From assembly GCA_028753945.1 (NCBI GenBank), contig JAPNXP010000002.1, positions 2,108,001 to 2,172,000 on the forward strand: DNA of 64,000 nucleotides, given 5' to 3'. Positions 21,904 to 34,127 of this stretch are shown here, piece by piece. A program made the position numbers and the translations under genes. How positions within the stretch are numbered: position 1 is the stretch's first letter; every line of letters starts with the position of its first letter. The notes beneath the pieces are model-generated. The model ran no database searches and was not told the origin of the DNA. It saw only the letters and a program-made list of their open reading frames with translations. This DNA comes from Hexactinellida sp. DTS-2022 (Eukaryota; Porifera; Hexactinellida).

Positions 21904-22659
21904 TATAATATAAATACCTCAGAAGTTTTCAGTTTTTGTTCACATAATCTGCATTATTTCATTGAGATAATTATCCAACATGATCAAATTGAGGAAAAAT
22001 ACTTTTTCTATCGCCTGAGCCTTCATAAATAAATATTGACACTCAGAAGCAAAAAACTAAAAAAAGCAGAACGTAGAATATGTTCAATAGGCCTAATAGA
22101 ACCACTGTAAAGTATTAGAACGTTCTAGAACAAGTTTAGGCTAGTTAGGAATTTCACATAAATTATGTTATATACAGGATAGACTCCCAAAAGCTTATTT
22201 CAAAATATTCTATACTTTGACATAAGAATTCGTCGTGGGTGTCATTGATGAACTTCTAAGTTATGTATAAATACAGCATGGGGAGTCATACATTTTAAGC
22301 AATATAGGCAAGAAATGGTCACAATCAATTATTGAATTATTTTTTGGTATACTTATAGTCAGATCATTCCTGAGATACTATTCAGATCAATCAGTTAGAT
22401 CCTTTTGTGACATCCCATCGTTCAAATCATTCAAAATATACAATAATCAAATCATCAATTCATTCAAATCGAATCATTGAGTCGGCCAGAAAATCAAATC
22501 AAATTAATCAAATCAAGTCAAATCAAATCAATCAAATCAAAATTTCAATCAAATCAAATCAAATCAATCAAATCAAATCAATCATTCAAATCTACTAAGA
22601 CATTTCGCTTGCTAATAAGTCCATTTGCTCTACAATTTGGGGCTCCAAAGCTATCGAAA
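21904..22659. repeat. Unassigned DNA with AATCAAATCA microsatellite
   Basis: 22495-22590 is almost pure AATCA/AATCAAATCA units. A similar run lies at 29588-29648. Apparent reading frames rich in N, Q, I and K here are microsatellite by-products. Confidence 0.8.
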
Positions 22660-22717
22660 CGCTCGAGTAAGCAATAATATAAAGACAATAAAGGTTTAAA
22701 TAATGAAATAGACTATA
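22660..22717 (+). repeat. 58-bp direct repeat left of the 1.7-kb element
   Basis: CGCTCGAGTAAG...ATAGACTATA is repeated at 24494-24551 with one difference. It is half of a host tandem duplication into which the 22718-24436 element jumped. Confidence 0.85.
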
Positions 22718-24436
22718 CATAGCTCCCAAGTGACCCGCCCTGGGCGGGTCTGACCCGCATTTGAGCATCGAAAGCCGCTGATCCGTGAAGTTCCTCGAAA
22801 AACCCGCATTGGAAAACTAATTTTCTGGAGCAGAATTCTCTAAAATCAGATCAGTATTAAGACTAAGCAAGCTGATAGGCAAGTTCCGACTTTAAAATTA
22901 GTGAAATTTGAAATTTACAAATTGTTTCAATATTTTTACACACACAGCGGAGGATGTCATCTTTCGATAGGACTTGGATTTTCATCGATTCGACAATTAT
23001 TTCCAGAGATATGAACGTTTTAGTGGAGCGGCCTTTTATTTTCAAACTCGGTTTAATAAATCCAAGGTCTTCACTACGGTAAATTAACTAGTAATTGTGA
23101 AAACATTGTTTCAATATCAGACATATGATAGTCTGAGGAAATTTTTCAACAAAAAATTTTAGGAAAAAGTGGAAATTGCAAAAGTTATAACGCTTCGGCG
23201 ATCTTCAGGATACGGATTCTTAAGGTTGCAGTATACTTCTCAACACTTTTTCGACAGTTTTTTGCAGATTTGAAAGATCTTTTTTGTTTTAGATTCCCAG
23301 CAGCGAGGTATATCCAAAAATGCAATAATATTCGACCTTGGTAACATGGAGAAAATTTATAACTTTATAAAAACACATTTTGAGTAAATAAGAAAGTTTT
23401 TTTCTGGTAATGATTAACAATTCTGTAACTCGGAGAGGAAAGAGATAAATTAAAATTGCACTAGTGAAAAATGATCAGCATGCATGGTTTCCCATATGTA
23501 AATAATACATTTTGTGACCCTAGGACGCACCGTTTTCGAAATTGCCCTATATGGTAGTGTGAATGTGACCAATTTTGATGACACATGCAAATTTGTATCT
23601 CCTAAACGGGAGACTCTAGAGCTTAGCTCCAAATTACTAATCACATTGATATATCATCTCGAAATCATTGCAAAGTCAAAAATCAGTCAAAACCAAATGG
23701 TTACCTTGCCATAAACTTTGAATGCCCATATATGGAGGTGTCATGTGACCATCAAAGAGAGAAAATCCAAATTCAAAAGTGAACTAGAGCTTAGTTCTAA
23801 CTTTCAGACACTATCAGTGATTGAATTCCAGCGAGATGGCCAATTTTAATTCCTTCCCGAATCAATATTCTTCCCTGTAGACGTATCGAAAATCCTCTCT
23901 GCCACTTGAAAACCACCAAATCTAGTTATAGCATGCCACAATTTTTAAAGCTTAGTTCTGGGGAACTTTCTTAAGTTATATCGCTGAGATTTGGAATATA
24001 GCATTATAATAAGTAAACTAAGACCTGTTACAGTTCCGATTGTCCGAATTCGTCCTTAATATACAAACTGGGGACCTTTGGGAGCAATAAAGTGGCTCAA
24101 ATGTGGGAAAATCGTCCGTTTTTTCTTGAATCGAGCAATTCTGATGAAATTTTTTGAATTTTTGATATTAGCACGTTCCTAGAGTAACTCAAGGGGACAT
24201 GGTAGAATGGATTAGACCAAAAATTAGAACTGTGCTCTTTTCCAATTTTTCAAGACTAAGCTCTCAGTACTATATTAATTTCTATGGAAGCTTAAATATA
24301 GAATTTCAAATCTAATTTTAAGTATATAAGAGTCCTAACTAATCTCCAACTAATCTCCACACCCCTTTGAATCTATGTAGTGAGGGGGGGGGAGGTGGGT
24401 GACCCGCATTGGACCATCTCAAACTTGGGAGGTATG
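22718..24436. mobile_element. 1.7-kb non-coding TIR element (CATAGCTCCCAAG)
   Basis: The left end CATAGCTCCCAAGTGACCCG and right end CAAACTTGGGAGGTATG are inverted repeats. GACCCGC motifs lie just inside both ends. The flanks share CTATA, so the duplication is 5-6 bp. The interior has no transposase. It includes 23500-23760, which resembles 17950-18200. Confidence 0.65.
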
Positions 24437-26056
24437 CTATACTATAATCTAAATACGATGAATGATAAATAAATGATAAATGAATGATAAATACGCTCGA
24501 GTAAGTAATAATATAAAGACAATAAAGGTTTAAATAATGAAATAGACTATACTATAATCTAAATACGATGAGTGATAAATAGTTTAGTAAACATTTAGAC
24601 AAGATATCTATTTTTCTAGTACATCTGGAGGGAGCGGTTTATTTTATGATGAATATCAATCACCACTTTCATACGATTGGCGGACAATTCGTCCCTTGGA
24701 CATTTCGTTCCGGACATTTCGTTCCCTGGGCAGAATCTGAAGGTCAATTCATTCGCAACACCTCCATATATGGTAAAAATTACAAATTTCGCCGATATCC
24801 TTGAAATTTTAAGAGTAGAGTAAGAGTAAGAGTAAGAGTAGAGATTATCTAGTTTTTTCTAGAAGTAATATATTGCGGGGAAATACTAAGACACTTTGGA
24901 ATCGAAATGGAATGTTAGTAAGTGAATATATTGAGACATTAGAACTAAAAAACACGTAATTTTCAAAAGCTTCGTTCAAAGAATAATAAAAATTGATTTA
25001 GAAGCTTAGTTTTGATGAAATGTATTGAGTTATCGTGACAAACTCAACTGCATTGTCAATAACACAAGTATATCTTTTAAAAAAAAACCCCACAGACGGG
25101 ATGGGAGTGTGCTCCTTCTGATTACACTTCCCCAATGTTTAATTTAACTAGAATTTCAATATTCAAATTACATTTCATCTTAGTGTAATACAATTTAATT
25201 AATGTTTGAATTGTGAAGACTTCAAATGTTTAATTAAATTAATTAAAGATTAATTATTACAAATAGAAATTAGGAATACGTGCTAGTATTTACGTTACTA
25301 TCTTGAATAATAAATTGACATCATCATCAACTTGTAAAATATTCCAACTTCCAAGTGTTTCAATTGCACTTGTATGAAACACATATTCACTTACAAACCA
25401 ATCAATAACAGTCATTATCCTAGCAGATAGTAGGCTTATGTAATATGTTCTATTGTATTGAGTATACTATAGAGTAATTACAATATGGAGAAGATGGCTG
25501 ATTTATGTAAATCATCGTTAATAAAACGTAGAATTGATTAGCGACCTAATAATTTTAATTGATATATAAAAAGAACATCATTAGGAGAATACAACCTCTA
25601 TATTTTCAATAACTAATTCGAATTATTAAAGAGTCACTGGACCAGAATACAAATTTTGATATAACTAACGAACAAAAGCGAAATTGAGAAATCAGGCTTC
25701 GAGGTGATCATCTCCAGGAAATTCTATATCTCCTGTCCAAATTTGAAATCTCTATCACCAATGGTTTAGTCAGGCCATCGCGTACGGCCGGAAGTCCGAC
25801 AGAGGTAAATTCAATAGTGTGCACTTATAGTATAAAACTATAGTAGGACCCTACTATAACGTTTTTTACTAGAAGAAGCACACTAAAAATAGGAAATAGA
25901 ATGAGTAATTTATTATTTGGGATTGAATATAGGAACATATTGTGTGAAATTTCCCAATAAATTGAAGAAATGTGGACTTTGAATCGAAAACTGTAAAAAA
26001 ATCGAGGAGAAAAAAGTAAATTCATTGTTATCGCAAGTTGGATAGGTTTCTAAGTA
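24437..26056. other. Host tandem duplication and unassigned AT-rich DNA
   Basis: 24437-24590 completes the duplicated ~110-bp unit, with AATGATAAATG repeats and the second 58-bp copy at 24494-24551. An AGAGTA microsatellite lies at 24812-24842. No gene to 26056. Confidence 0.45.
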
Positions 26057-26317
26057 CCGTATTTCCCCGAATAAGCGCCGGGGGCTTAAATAAGCGCCGG
26101 GTCAATAAAAATGACATTGGTATGATAAAATTTATACACATTAGTTGATCACTGTAATGTATTTCCATTTATTTTGACAACTTCGGTAGGTATACTATTG
26201 GTGGAAACAATTAGAACCGACATAAATATTATATTCTGGATTTTTCCACAAAAATTTCAGCTTAATTTTGGACCACGAAATCAATAAGCGCCGGGGCGCT
26301 TATTTAGGGAAATACGG
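26057..26317. mobile_element. TA-flanked MITE with ATAAGCGCCGG ends
   Basis: The ends CCGTATTTCCCCGAATAAGC and CTTATTTAGGGAAATACGG are inverted repeats flanked by TA, as in Tc1/mariner or pogo MITEs. AATAAGCGCCGG is repeated inside both ends. Non-coding. Confidence 0.85.
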
Positions 26318-26502
26318 TAACTCAATTTCTTATACAACAACTAGTTAGAAGTTGGGAAGTGCTTCTACAAAAGATTATAGTATATTAGACAATGTTACGG
26401 TCAATTATAAGCCATTTTTAGAAATTCTAAATATATTTCCTTACATTTTGTAATTTGAATTTTTAAAAGTGCAGTTATTCTTAGAAATGCCTTCCTAGAT
26501 AC

Positions 26503-26669
26503 CATAGGCGTAGGCTCCGGTAGGGTTGGTGAGACCATGGCCCTACCAATAATTTGTCAAGAGCCATCATCTTCTATTAAGTATTATGAAAGTTAGCATA
26601 AATGGCCCTACCAAACCTGAGTCTAGGCCCAATGGCCCTACCAATCCCCATCCCGAGTCTACGCCCCTG
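26503..26669. mobile_element. 167-bp MITE with CATAGGCGTAG ends
   Basis: CATAGGCGTAGGCTCCGG and CCGAGTCTACGCCCCTG are inverted repeats, flanked by GATAC on both sides (26498-26502, 26670-26674). The interior repeats GGCCCTACCAA. It is probably hAT-like, although only five flank bases match. Confidence 0.7.
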
Positions 26670-27129
26670 GATACTTGTTATGAATCACAAGTAGTTATGA
26701 TGAAGCAATAATAATTTACCATTATAAATTTGTACTTACCTATCCGGATACCGTTAAGTTAGATCAAGGTGTTCTTTCAGAAATATATTGTATCTCACAA
26801 TCCCCTAGAATTTTTTTCATGACATCCAGTTTGAGAAACACATGTTATTATATGAAACTGATCCCCACCAACTACACACCCTGCGTAATGGCAACCCAAA
26901 TTTATAATAATAATATTTACGCAAAATGCAAAATGATTCAATGACCCGTTAATTTCTCAAATCCTTCTTCATCACTTGATGCGAGTAAAATTTTGCTGAA
27001 ACAGTACTTAAGTACAACTGTACTTGAATTCAACCCTGACAAAAGTGGGGGGGACAATTAATAGAGGTGCCCCCCCCACTCCAAAAAGTGGGGGGGACGC
27101 GTCCCCCCCGTCCCTTCCAGGATTTACGC
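26670..27129. other. Spacer with a GC-rich hAT-like tip
   Basis: Poly-G/C blocks at 27040-27115 end in GGATTTACGCCCATG (about 27119-27133), which looks like a right end of the CATGGGCGTA type seen at 60374. Its left end was not located. The remainder is AT-rich. Confidence 0.4.
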
Positions 27130-28395
27130 CCATGATTACGATAGCATATGCAGATGAACATAAGGAATTGGAGAATTTAGACACTGACTTCGAGGACTTG
27201 GTAAAAGAGTTGTCTTCATTGCAAAGGAGAAGCCGGCACTATGGTGATCCAATACACACCAAAAATCTCACAATGAAACTCTGCACCAAGTCCAAGTTTA
27301 AGAGCACATGCACCTTGATCAACGACGCCCGGGAATTTGTTAATACGGTACACAGATCAGCTAGCTTTAAACAAGATTGGGATCGCATGTGTCCATTGTC
27401 ACTCGTAGAGATGTTCCAACACGATTCGACTCAAAATTCCTTCTTACCTCTCGTTTAGCATCCGAAGAAGTTGCTGCAGTATTGCAAGATTTTGTAATAC
27501 ATGACAGTGACAAGGTCACCACAAACATTCTTCCTGGGACTTTACACTGGAATATTTTGAAAGCCTTCAATCGGCTAATGGAGCTAATCGACGCAGATAT
27601 TGAGCAGTGACCACTTTAGTGTCTCACATCTATTCCCTCTGATGACAATGCTGTCACCCCCTACTTGGAAAGAGAAACGACAGCACACTCGAGTTTTCCT
27701 ATCCTAGCCAAGATGATGTTGGATGATCTAAAGAACCGTTTCTCATGGCTCTGTAATGATAATTACTTCCAATTGTTGACATGCCTTGATCGAGAGGTAG
27801 TTTGCCAAATATTATTACGTAATATTCGGCAAACTACCTCTCGCCGCACGCAACAAACAGATGAAAGAGCTGTTGGCTACTGAGTATGAGAATTGGATTG
27901 TACAATCCAGTCATAATATCTCTGAATGGGCCGTTTCTGTTCCATCCCCCTCCACTGAAATAGTAACGGGAAATTTTGCAATTGAATACAAGGCTTCCTT
28001 TTTTCCGATGAATGGGACATTATGGATAATACAGAAGAGCAACCAATGCCATCCTTAATCCCGGATCGCAAAATTCATACCCAATCTAGAAACAATACGA
28101 GGAATATTGTAATGAACCTCATCAGCCCGTAGAGCCAACTATTTTTGTAAAACACCTCAAACAAAATACGAGGAAATCAATTGCAACAATACTGGCAGAG
28201 CAAGAAGCGACAGTGACCGGAACTATCAACTTTTGCCCTCGGTCATCTAGCGTTCTCAGGCGCAGGTGTTTGGGTAGAAAGATTGTTCTCTGGTGCTTCG
28301 ATTCAAGTAGAAGGCAGGATGTGATCTTTATCTAACGTGGCACTAAAAGAAAGAACCATGATTGCATCTAATCGTGATTTGTTAGATTTGATGTA
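27130..28395 (+). pseudogene. Decayed hAT transposase
   Basis: Plus-strand segments read ELSSLQRRSRHYGDPIHTK, then VPTRFDSKFLLTSRL (the TRWNST-like core region), HWNILKAFNRLMELID, and finally VERLFSGASI with LKERTMIASNRDLLDLM. The last matches the ERxFS...N...LL hAT C-terminal dimerisation motif. Several frame changes and stops separate these parts. A near-perfect palindrome (27791-27843) interrupts the middle. It lies next to a hAT-like tip ending about 27133, which may belong to another element. Confidence 0.65.
27791..27843. repeat. 53-bp near-perfect palindrome in the hAT pseudogene
   Basis: CGAGAGGTAGTTTGCC plus 8 bases is followed by a 5-base loop TTACG and its reverse complement, with one mismatch in 24 bp. 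It looks like a local inverted duplication of coding sequence. Confidence 0.9.
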
Positions 28396-28801
28396 GTAAT
28401 TGTATTAGCAAATTTAGTAATTCTAGGACCATGTTACATGCTAGTACATATACAAGTATTTACCATGACTAATTACCAGCGATAATATGAGAAATATCTA
28501 TTCAGTTTCAGTTAACACTAATTATACATTTCAGTTTCAGTTTTAGTTCGATAAAAGGAAAAAGATTTTCAGTTGGATTTCAGTTTCAGTTAGCAGCACT
28601 ACTAATCAAAGAAGTTGCTATTAGAGGAACTTATTTAACATTAAATGCTCGCTTGAGACCTGAAAATAACATGCTAATAGAGCAAATATTGCAATTAGAG
28701 CTTATGCGAACTCAACTATCAGTAGTGATTGTAATTGTAAGGTTTCAACTTGTCCCAAATTTGTGGGGCTATCAAACCATCTTCCAGTGAAAATAGATCA
28801 A
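28396..28801. other. Spacer, no gene
   Basis: AT-rich sequence with short CAGTTTCAGTT repeats at about 28500-28600. Nothing else recognised. Confidence 0.4.
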
Positions 28802-29309
28802 TCTATACTATTAAAACACAAGCCTGGGTGGGTAATATATATGTTTATATATTTGTTTGTATGTTACGAGTTGATTGAAGAAAGTGGACGGTTTCCAAAT
28901 GTGATTTTGGCATATAGGGGTAACTTTTGGCACCCGCCAACAAGTTGAGGTTTCGACTCAAAATTTCTCACACCTCGACAAGTTATGACGTCATTGTCAC
29001 ATTTCGAGAACAATGAAAATTCACTTAATCGCACATAATTCGCGCCCTTTAAGAGATAAACATCTGAAAATTTAATAGAACAGTACATTAATGAGGCGGA
29101 CAAGTTGGTCACACCAGACTTCCAGTATGATTACTCATTATCGCATGATGACGCAATCATTAAAATTTCACATTGTTAAATTCCACTATTTAGGCCTATT
29201 TACGGTTTATAATCAATATTAGGAGTATATAAACCACACACCAACCGCGAAGCGGTTGGTGTGTGGTTGTGTTCTGCCGCGAAGCGACCTAGCCAGCGAA
29301 GCCCGCTAG
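28802..29309 (+). mobile_element. Non-autonomous Helitron, complete copy 1
   Basis: It starts TCTATACTATTAAAACAC after an A and ends AAGCCCGCTAG before a T. Near the 3' end is the perfect hairpin ACCAACCGC/GAA/GCGGTTGGT, then CTGCCGCGAAGCGACC. It is about 90% like 48892-49398 and of the same length, about 508 bp. No Rep/helicase gene, so it depends on an autonomous relative. Confidence 0.9.
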
Positions 29310-29659
29310 TTACATTGATATCTGAAGTCAATTATTACGGATTATAAAACACATCAATTACTAATTGGTGGTCCACTGCAAGTAAATAGTTTAGGAAAAT
29401 TGATGTTTAGATGGCAACATTGGTACCGATAGTCTATAAAAAAAAATCCTTTAGGACAGCTACTTTTCGAGAAATAAGTGGTGGCACAACTGTAATAACA
29501 TTGATATTTAGAATAAACGAAAGATAAAGTATTTTACTTCAATTAATTCGAATTTCAGTTAATAGATAAAGTTATCAAATTTTTCAAATTAAATCAAATC
29601 AAATCAATCAAATCAATCAAATCAATCAAATCAAATCACATCAAATCAATTGTTCACTA
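29310..29659. other. Spacer with AATCAAATCA microsatellite
   Basis: 29588-29648 is an AATCAAATCAATC run like that at 22495. The last 8 bases, GTTCACTA, are the hAT target duplication. No gene. Confidence 0.6.
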
Positions 29660-30222
29660 CAGGGAATGAAAGGTTCACGAACGGACTGAATTGACACAAT
29701 TCAGTACATCTTAAATTGAAGCACGTTCAGTTCGTTCAAGTTCACCTCCTAACTTCAGCTCCACCAGCGTTCGTTCAGTTCGTTCACGTGCTAACCCGCG
29801 TTCGTTCAATCCGTTAAATTAAGTTCGTTCATTCCGTTCAATTCGTTTAGTCAATTCGTTCTGTGTACAATGAGTGGGTCGAACTATTCCGCTTATGATA
29901 GACTGTTCGATCTTCCAAGTTGTTACTGAAGTTCAGCTTAAGAAGCTAGAATCTAAGCTAAGAGACACGAGTCCACTAAGGATGTCCGGGATTAGCACTT
30001 TTGCAGTCACCTATTATATTTATGGATCCATATTTATAATTTATCTTTATTCAGTATAGTTCGTTCAATCCGTTCAATTCGTTCAATTCGTTCAATTGCC
30101 GTTCGGAAAGCGTTGGCGATCGTTCAGTTCGTTCACGGTGAATCCCTTAAAACTTAAAAGCCCTGCGTTCAATTCGTTCAATTCAAGTTCAATAATTTCG
30201 TTCGTGAACCTTTCATTCCCTG
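29660..30222. mobile_element. hAT MITE of GTTCAGTTCGTTCA type, complete
   Basis: CAGGGAATGAAAGGTTCACG and its complement ending CTTTCATTCCCTG are the ends, with the perfect 8-bp duplication GTTCACTA (29652-29659, 30223-30230). The interior is a degenerate array of CGTTCAATTCGTTCA units. About 29868-30058 interrupts the array and may be a further insertion. Non-coding. Confidence 0.9.
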
Positions 30223-30392
30223 GTTCACTACATTTGATCAGATCATTTCGATCATTTTCTGATCATTTTTATAAGTGGCAGATCAATCAAATCGATATTT
30301 TTCTATTAGCGAATTCATTCAATTCAAATCAAAAAGTGATGTATTTCTCAGTTCATTTTGATTTGACCTTCTCTTGAATTTAATTTATATAG

Positions 30393-31121
30393 GACATACC
30401 TACTTTCCGGAACGGTGCCATTCCGGAAAATCAAAGTACCTAATTACGGAATTGCGCGGAACGGTTCTGGAAAAAATGAATACCTAATTTCCTGAACGAA
30501 ATTATTTCGGAATTTAAATGCCAATTTCCGGAATTTTCGATTCCGTTAATTTTGATCCCTAATTTCCAGAAGAAAGAACCTCCTTTCAGTTAACCCTCGA
30601 TCGAAAATATGTGCAATCCCGTGGATACCCTACCGAGATCCCGAGTAAACCAAATAGTGATTCCAATTTTCCTTTACCGTCTAAAATTCCTATTTTTTTC
30701 TTTTATTCCCTGCCCTAGCCCCTAATCACGAGCGTTCCGGGGCCCGCTTAGTCCGAAATCGCTAAATGTGCGATCAATCCAGTGATATGGAGTAGACCTC
30801 TGCGCGGGGCAGGATAATAAATGCGGGTCACGGGACCCGCATTGTTAATATAGGTACTTGAGCTGACCTAATGCAATCTACTCACTCTATGCAAAACTCG
30901 AGGTCCATAAATCGCTAGTGATTTAGGGCACTACAAGAACACAATAGATTAGATATTTCGGACCCTGGGTCCCTAAACTCGCTTACACCGGTTTGTTACA
31001 ATTTATATTCATAATTTAGCACATTTAGTTCAAAATAGTATATCCAGTTCCGTAATTTAGGTATTAAATTTCCCAGAATGGTATCGTTCCATACCGTCCC
31101 GTTCCGGGAATTAGGTATGTC
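30393..31121. mobile_element. DNA element with TTCCGGAACGG palindromes
   Basis: GACATACCTACTTTCCGG and CCGGGAATTAGGTATGTC are inverted ends. TTCCGGAA-type motifs recur near both. The flanking duplication is unclear (AT-rich). The interior includes GACCTCTGCGCGGGGCAGG, also found at 16113. Non-coding. Confidence 0.6.
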
Positions 31122-31185
31122 GTAATATATGCGCAATTGGAAAGCATATTAAAAATAGAAATATTCTTATGCACCGACACCGTTC

Positions 31186-31434
31186 TTGAAATGTAAGGAG
31201 TTATTTAGTCAATATTGGTTAGCCACTCACCTCTGGGCAAGAGGAGCATCGACAAATGAAAGAATTTCCATTATATACACTCGAGATATATTTTTTGGAA
31301 CAGAAAGTTTTTCCAGGAGATTGATGGCCATGTGGACAGAACATGTGGCGATTATGGGGCAAACTCAACCCACCTTTGTCAAGTTATTGCAAGAAGACTT
31401 CTCCTTCTCCATGTTCTCCGTGTTTATATGCTAA
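31186..31434 (+). pseudogene. Possible MULE-like transposase C-terminal remnant
   Basis: An 82-codon frame with ASTNERISI, then TESFSRRLMAMWTEH and QPTFVKLLQED, loosely resembles the NNxxEsfHrrLn...HPxxxxFxxxLxxE tail seen in MULE-type transposases. No second domain lies nearby. It is a weak call and could be chance. Confidence 0.2.
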
Positions 31435-32639
31435 AAATCCTGCAAAGAAGACTACTTTGTGTTACAGAGCGTCAGTAGGATCAAGGAGTAGCTCGGAATC
31501 CTTATCCATATCCACTCTATAATCCATCTCATCTAGAAATAAATTTCCAAATCCGTTCCAAAACGGTTTTAATGATTTAATGGATTTTACGGATTTAATG
31601 GATTTGAAATCCGTAAATCCATCCGGAACCTCTGTCCATAGCTGATTTTCAGATTCACATAAAATCCATACGAGTTTCAACAATCTATTCGAATCTCCAA
31701 AATCCATCGATTGCCAGATCCATATGGAATTGGATATACATCAAATTTGTAAATGAAAATGGTTGGCTTAGAAGACTTCATAGTAATTATACAAAGTACA
31801 AAGTATATTCTCAAACCACAAATTCATTAAATCAGACTTTTTGATTTTAATCAGATTTTTTATGTCTATTGTCTTTTTGCGAAAAGAAAAGAAATACATA
31901 GTCAAAGATAATGAGTCATTATCAATGTAATTAATCTATTAGCCAAATAATATACGCCAGTGTGATATAGATTGCAAAAAAACAATTTAAATCAAAAAAG
32001 TCGGACTATTTTGATTTTTTCAAAAAAATTATGATTTTTATCAACCCTGTTCCCAGCACTTTTAGATAAAGAATGATCCGATTCAACTGAAATTTTCACA
32101 GTTGAATTGGGTCATCACATTGATGCCAAAAACGCAAAAATATTTGATATTCAAGTAACATTGACAAAATTTACTTTCGGATTTTCACATATTTATGTAA
32201 TAGATTCCAAAGAAATGATCTACATGAATAAGTTGAACTGTGATAATAATGTTTATTAGAGTATCTATACGCTGGCTATGTAGCGATTGAGGAAAACTAT
32301 TTTTTTATGTGTTTTCCAGAATTTAAAGTGATGTCAGTTTGAAAATGAAAAACTTTTGATCTAAAATTGATAAAACTAATGAAGTATTTCAAATTGAATG
32401 AATCCATACATTGCCAGGATATATCTGTATGAGAGCTGTCCAAAACCGTTGAGATTTTGTTCTAGGTTGTATATGAGCCTAAATGTGTCTTACATATCGA
32501 CAAAAGTTGTGGCTAGAGATGGCGGGGTCAGAAAAAATGAGCCCCTACAGGAGTGGCTTAGGTGGAGGTCACAAAAAAGTCGGTATTATTAAAAGTTTTC
32601 AATATTTTTCTACAAAATTTGGCATATGATGTTCTATCC
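31435..32639. other. Unassigned AT-rich DNA
   Basis: AATCCGTAAATCCAT-type short repeats (31560-31700) also occur at 49800-49890. A hAT-like right tip ATCAACCCTG ends at about 32049, with TTTTTGATTT-rich sequence inside. No gene. Confidence 0.4.
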
Positions 32640-33250
32640 AGAAATGATATTATACATATAAGTGGCTAAGTAGCCGAAAGTGGAAAATTTTGTGGTAGAC
32701 TGTTACTTTAATTGCTTAATGGCTGTTTGAACAACTCTGAATTGACTTTTAAATATCTGAGTAGCTATAGTTATAATTTTCATAAGAGTGTGATTTTAGC
32801 TATTTTTTTATCAAATAACGATGAAGTGGAATATGTGTCCATGCCACGTGCCACTTGTAACACAATTGGCACCAGGGCCGGCGGAAGAGGGGCGGTTGGG
32901 GCGGCCTGGGCCGTCCCACTTTTTCTGTGATTTTGTGGTACTCAGAAATTTCCCGGGGGTGTTTTTTTACTCTGCAACCCTAACAATTATCATCAAAATA
33001 CAAGGCCGCCCCACCTCTCACGAGCTTCCGCCGGCCCTGATTGGCACAAATTGGAATGTAACAATCTCTCATTGGAAATTAATCGTAGTAATTATATATT
33101 ATGCACCTATAATAAGTCGACCATGGGGTGTTCAAATTGTAAATCAGAATTTGTATAGTCAAATTTCCTCGCAATCATCAGAAAATATATATTTCATTTG
33201 GAAATAATATAGTTAATGTGTTTAACCTCGGATTAGGAGAACGTACATTG
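32640..33250 (-). mobile_element. Tc1-like MITE, copy B, split by a hAT MITE
   Basis: Read in reverse it is alignable with 34128-34681 (TGCCACGTGCCACTTGT, GAAGTGG...), but both ends are diverged and their boundaries are approximate. The 167-bp hAT at 32873 entered the same GCCAC/GGCAC-rich region as in copy A. Confidence 0.5.
32873..33039 (-). mobile_element. 167-bp non-autonomous hAT, copy 2
   Basis: The ends are CAGGGCCGGCGGAAG and CTTCCGCCGGCCCTG, with the perfect 8-bp duplication ATTGGCAC (32865-32872, 33040-33047). It is a reverse-oriented sibling of 8203-8367. Confidence 0.95.
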
Positions 33251-33379
33251 ACAATGCGCAAACTAGATAATTATTTCTAAGAAAGTATACTCCTAATAAT
33301 ATAGTTTTGCAATGATAAAATTATACTACGTTTACCAAATTTTGATTCGTCTATCTCAACGATCTTGCCTAGACGAATC

Positions 33380-33740
33380 TGTACATTCTGATCGAATTTA
33401 CTGTAGAACTTTGATAGAATTTTCTGATGTCGAACTTTGATCAAATTATACAAATGCCAATTTCGATCAAAGTTCTACTTGAACAACCCATGTAGAATTT
33501 TGTTCGAATTGATGTGGAACTTTGATCAAATATCAAAAATTGAAAGATGCGTAGAATTTTGATCGACTTTGATCAAAATTCAACTTCATTGGAGCATGTA
33601 GAACTTTGATCGAATTGATGTAGAACAATGATCGAATGTGTAAAACTTTGAACGAATTCATTTGGAACAATGATCAAATAAATGTAGAACTTGATCGAAT
33701 TCATGTAGAACTTTGATCAAATGTGTAGAGCTTTGATCTC
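33380..33740 (+). repeat. Minisatellite of TAGAACTTTGATCGAATT units
   Basis: About 15 degenerate units of roughly 20-22 bp, TAGAACTTTGATCRAATTNATG, occur with spacers. An inverted array of the same unit lies at 34857-34975, so the two arrays could fold together around the 34128-34681 MITE. Confidence 0.85.
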
Positions 33741-34127
33741 TTTGAAAAGGGCCTTGCCAGGTTAGAATGGGTGTCAGACTGCCAGAGCATCAGAAAAAAA
33801 AACTGAGCTTGTATGAGCGAGTTTGTAAAAGACAAGGGTAAAGACGTACTAATCAGGGGGGGGTCAAAATACGGAAATTGGTAAATACCATCTTCAGATA
33901 GGAATAAAGTGTGTCAAGAGTGAAAAGAACTTGCTATCGCGATCAAAGGACAAACCATTAAAGACTTAGTACCTAATCTAACATTTTTAGTTCAGCTCCT
34001 ATTAATGAGCTGCCTTATGACATCGACGGCGTGTACGTCCATACTTGCTTACATCCGCGCGATCCTGAACAATCTAGTGGACTGATTTGTAACAAATTTG
34101 TATGGAGATATATTATACACTAACCGG
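33741..34127. other. Spacer between inverted minisatellites
   Basis: No gene. The last two bases are the TA duplication of the Tc1-like MITE. Confidence 0.4.

Noticed and set aside
22407-22677. Frames rich in N, Q, I, K and S
   Set aside because: They are by-products of the AATCAAATCA microsatellite.
24061-24400. Possible LINE or SINE
   Set aside because: No reverse transcriptase, endonuclease, tRNA-like box or A-tail was found here. The segment lies inside a TIR element.
33380-33740. Possible CRISPR array
   Set aside because: Units are degenerate and adjoining without unique spacers, and the genome is eukaryotic. This is a minisatellite.
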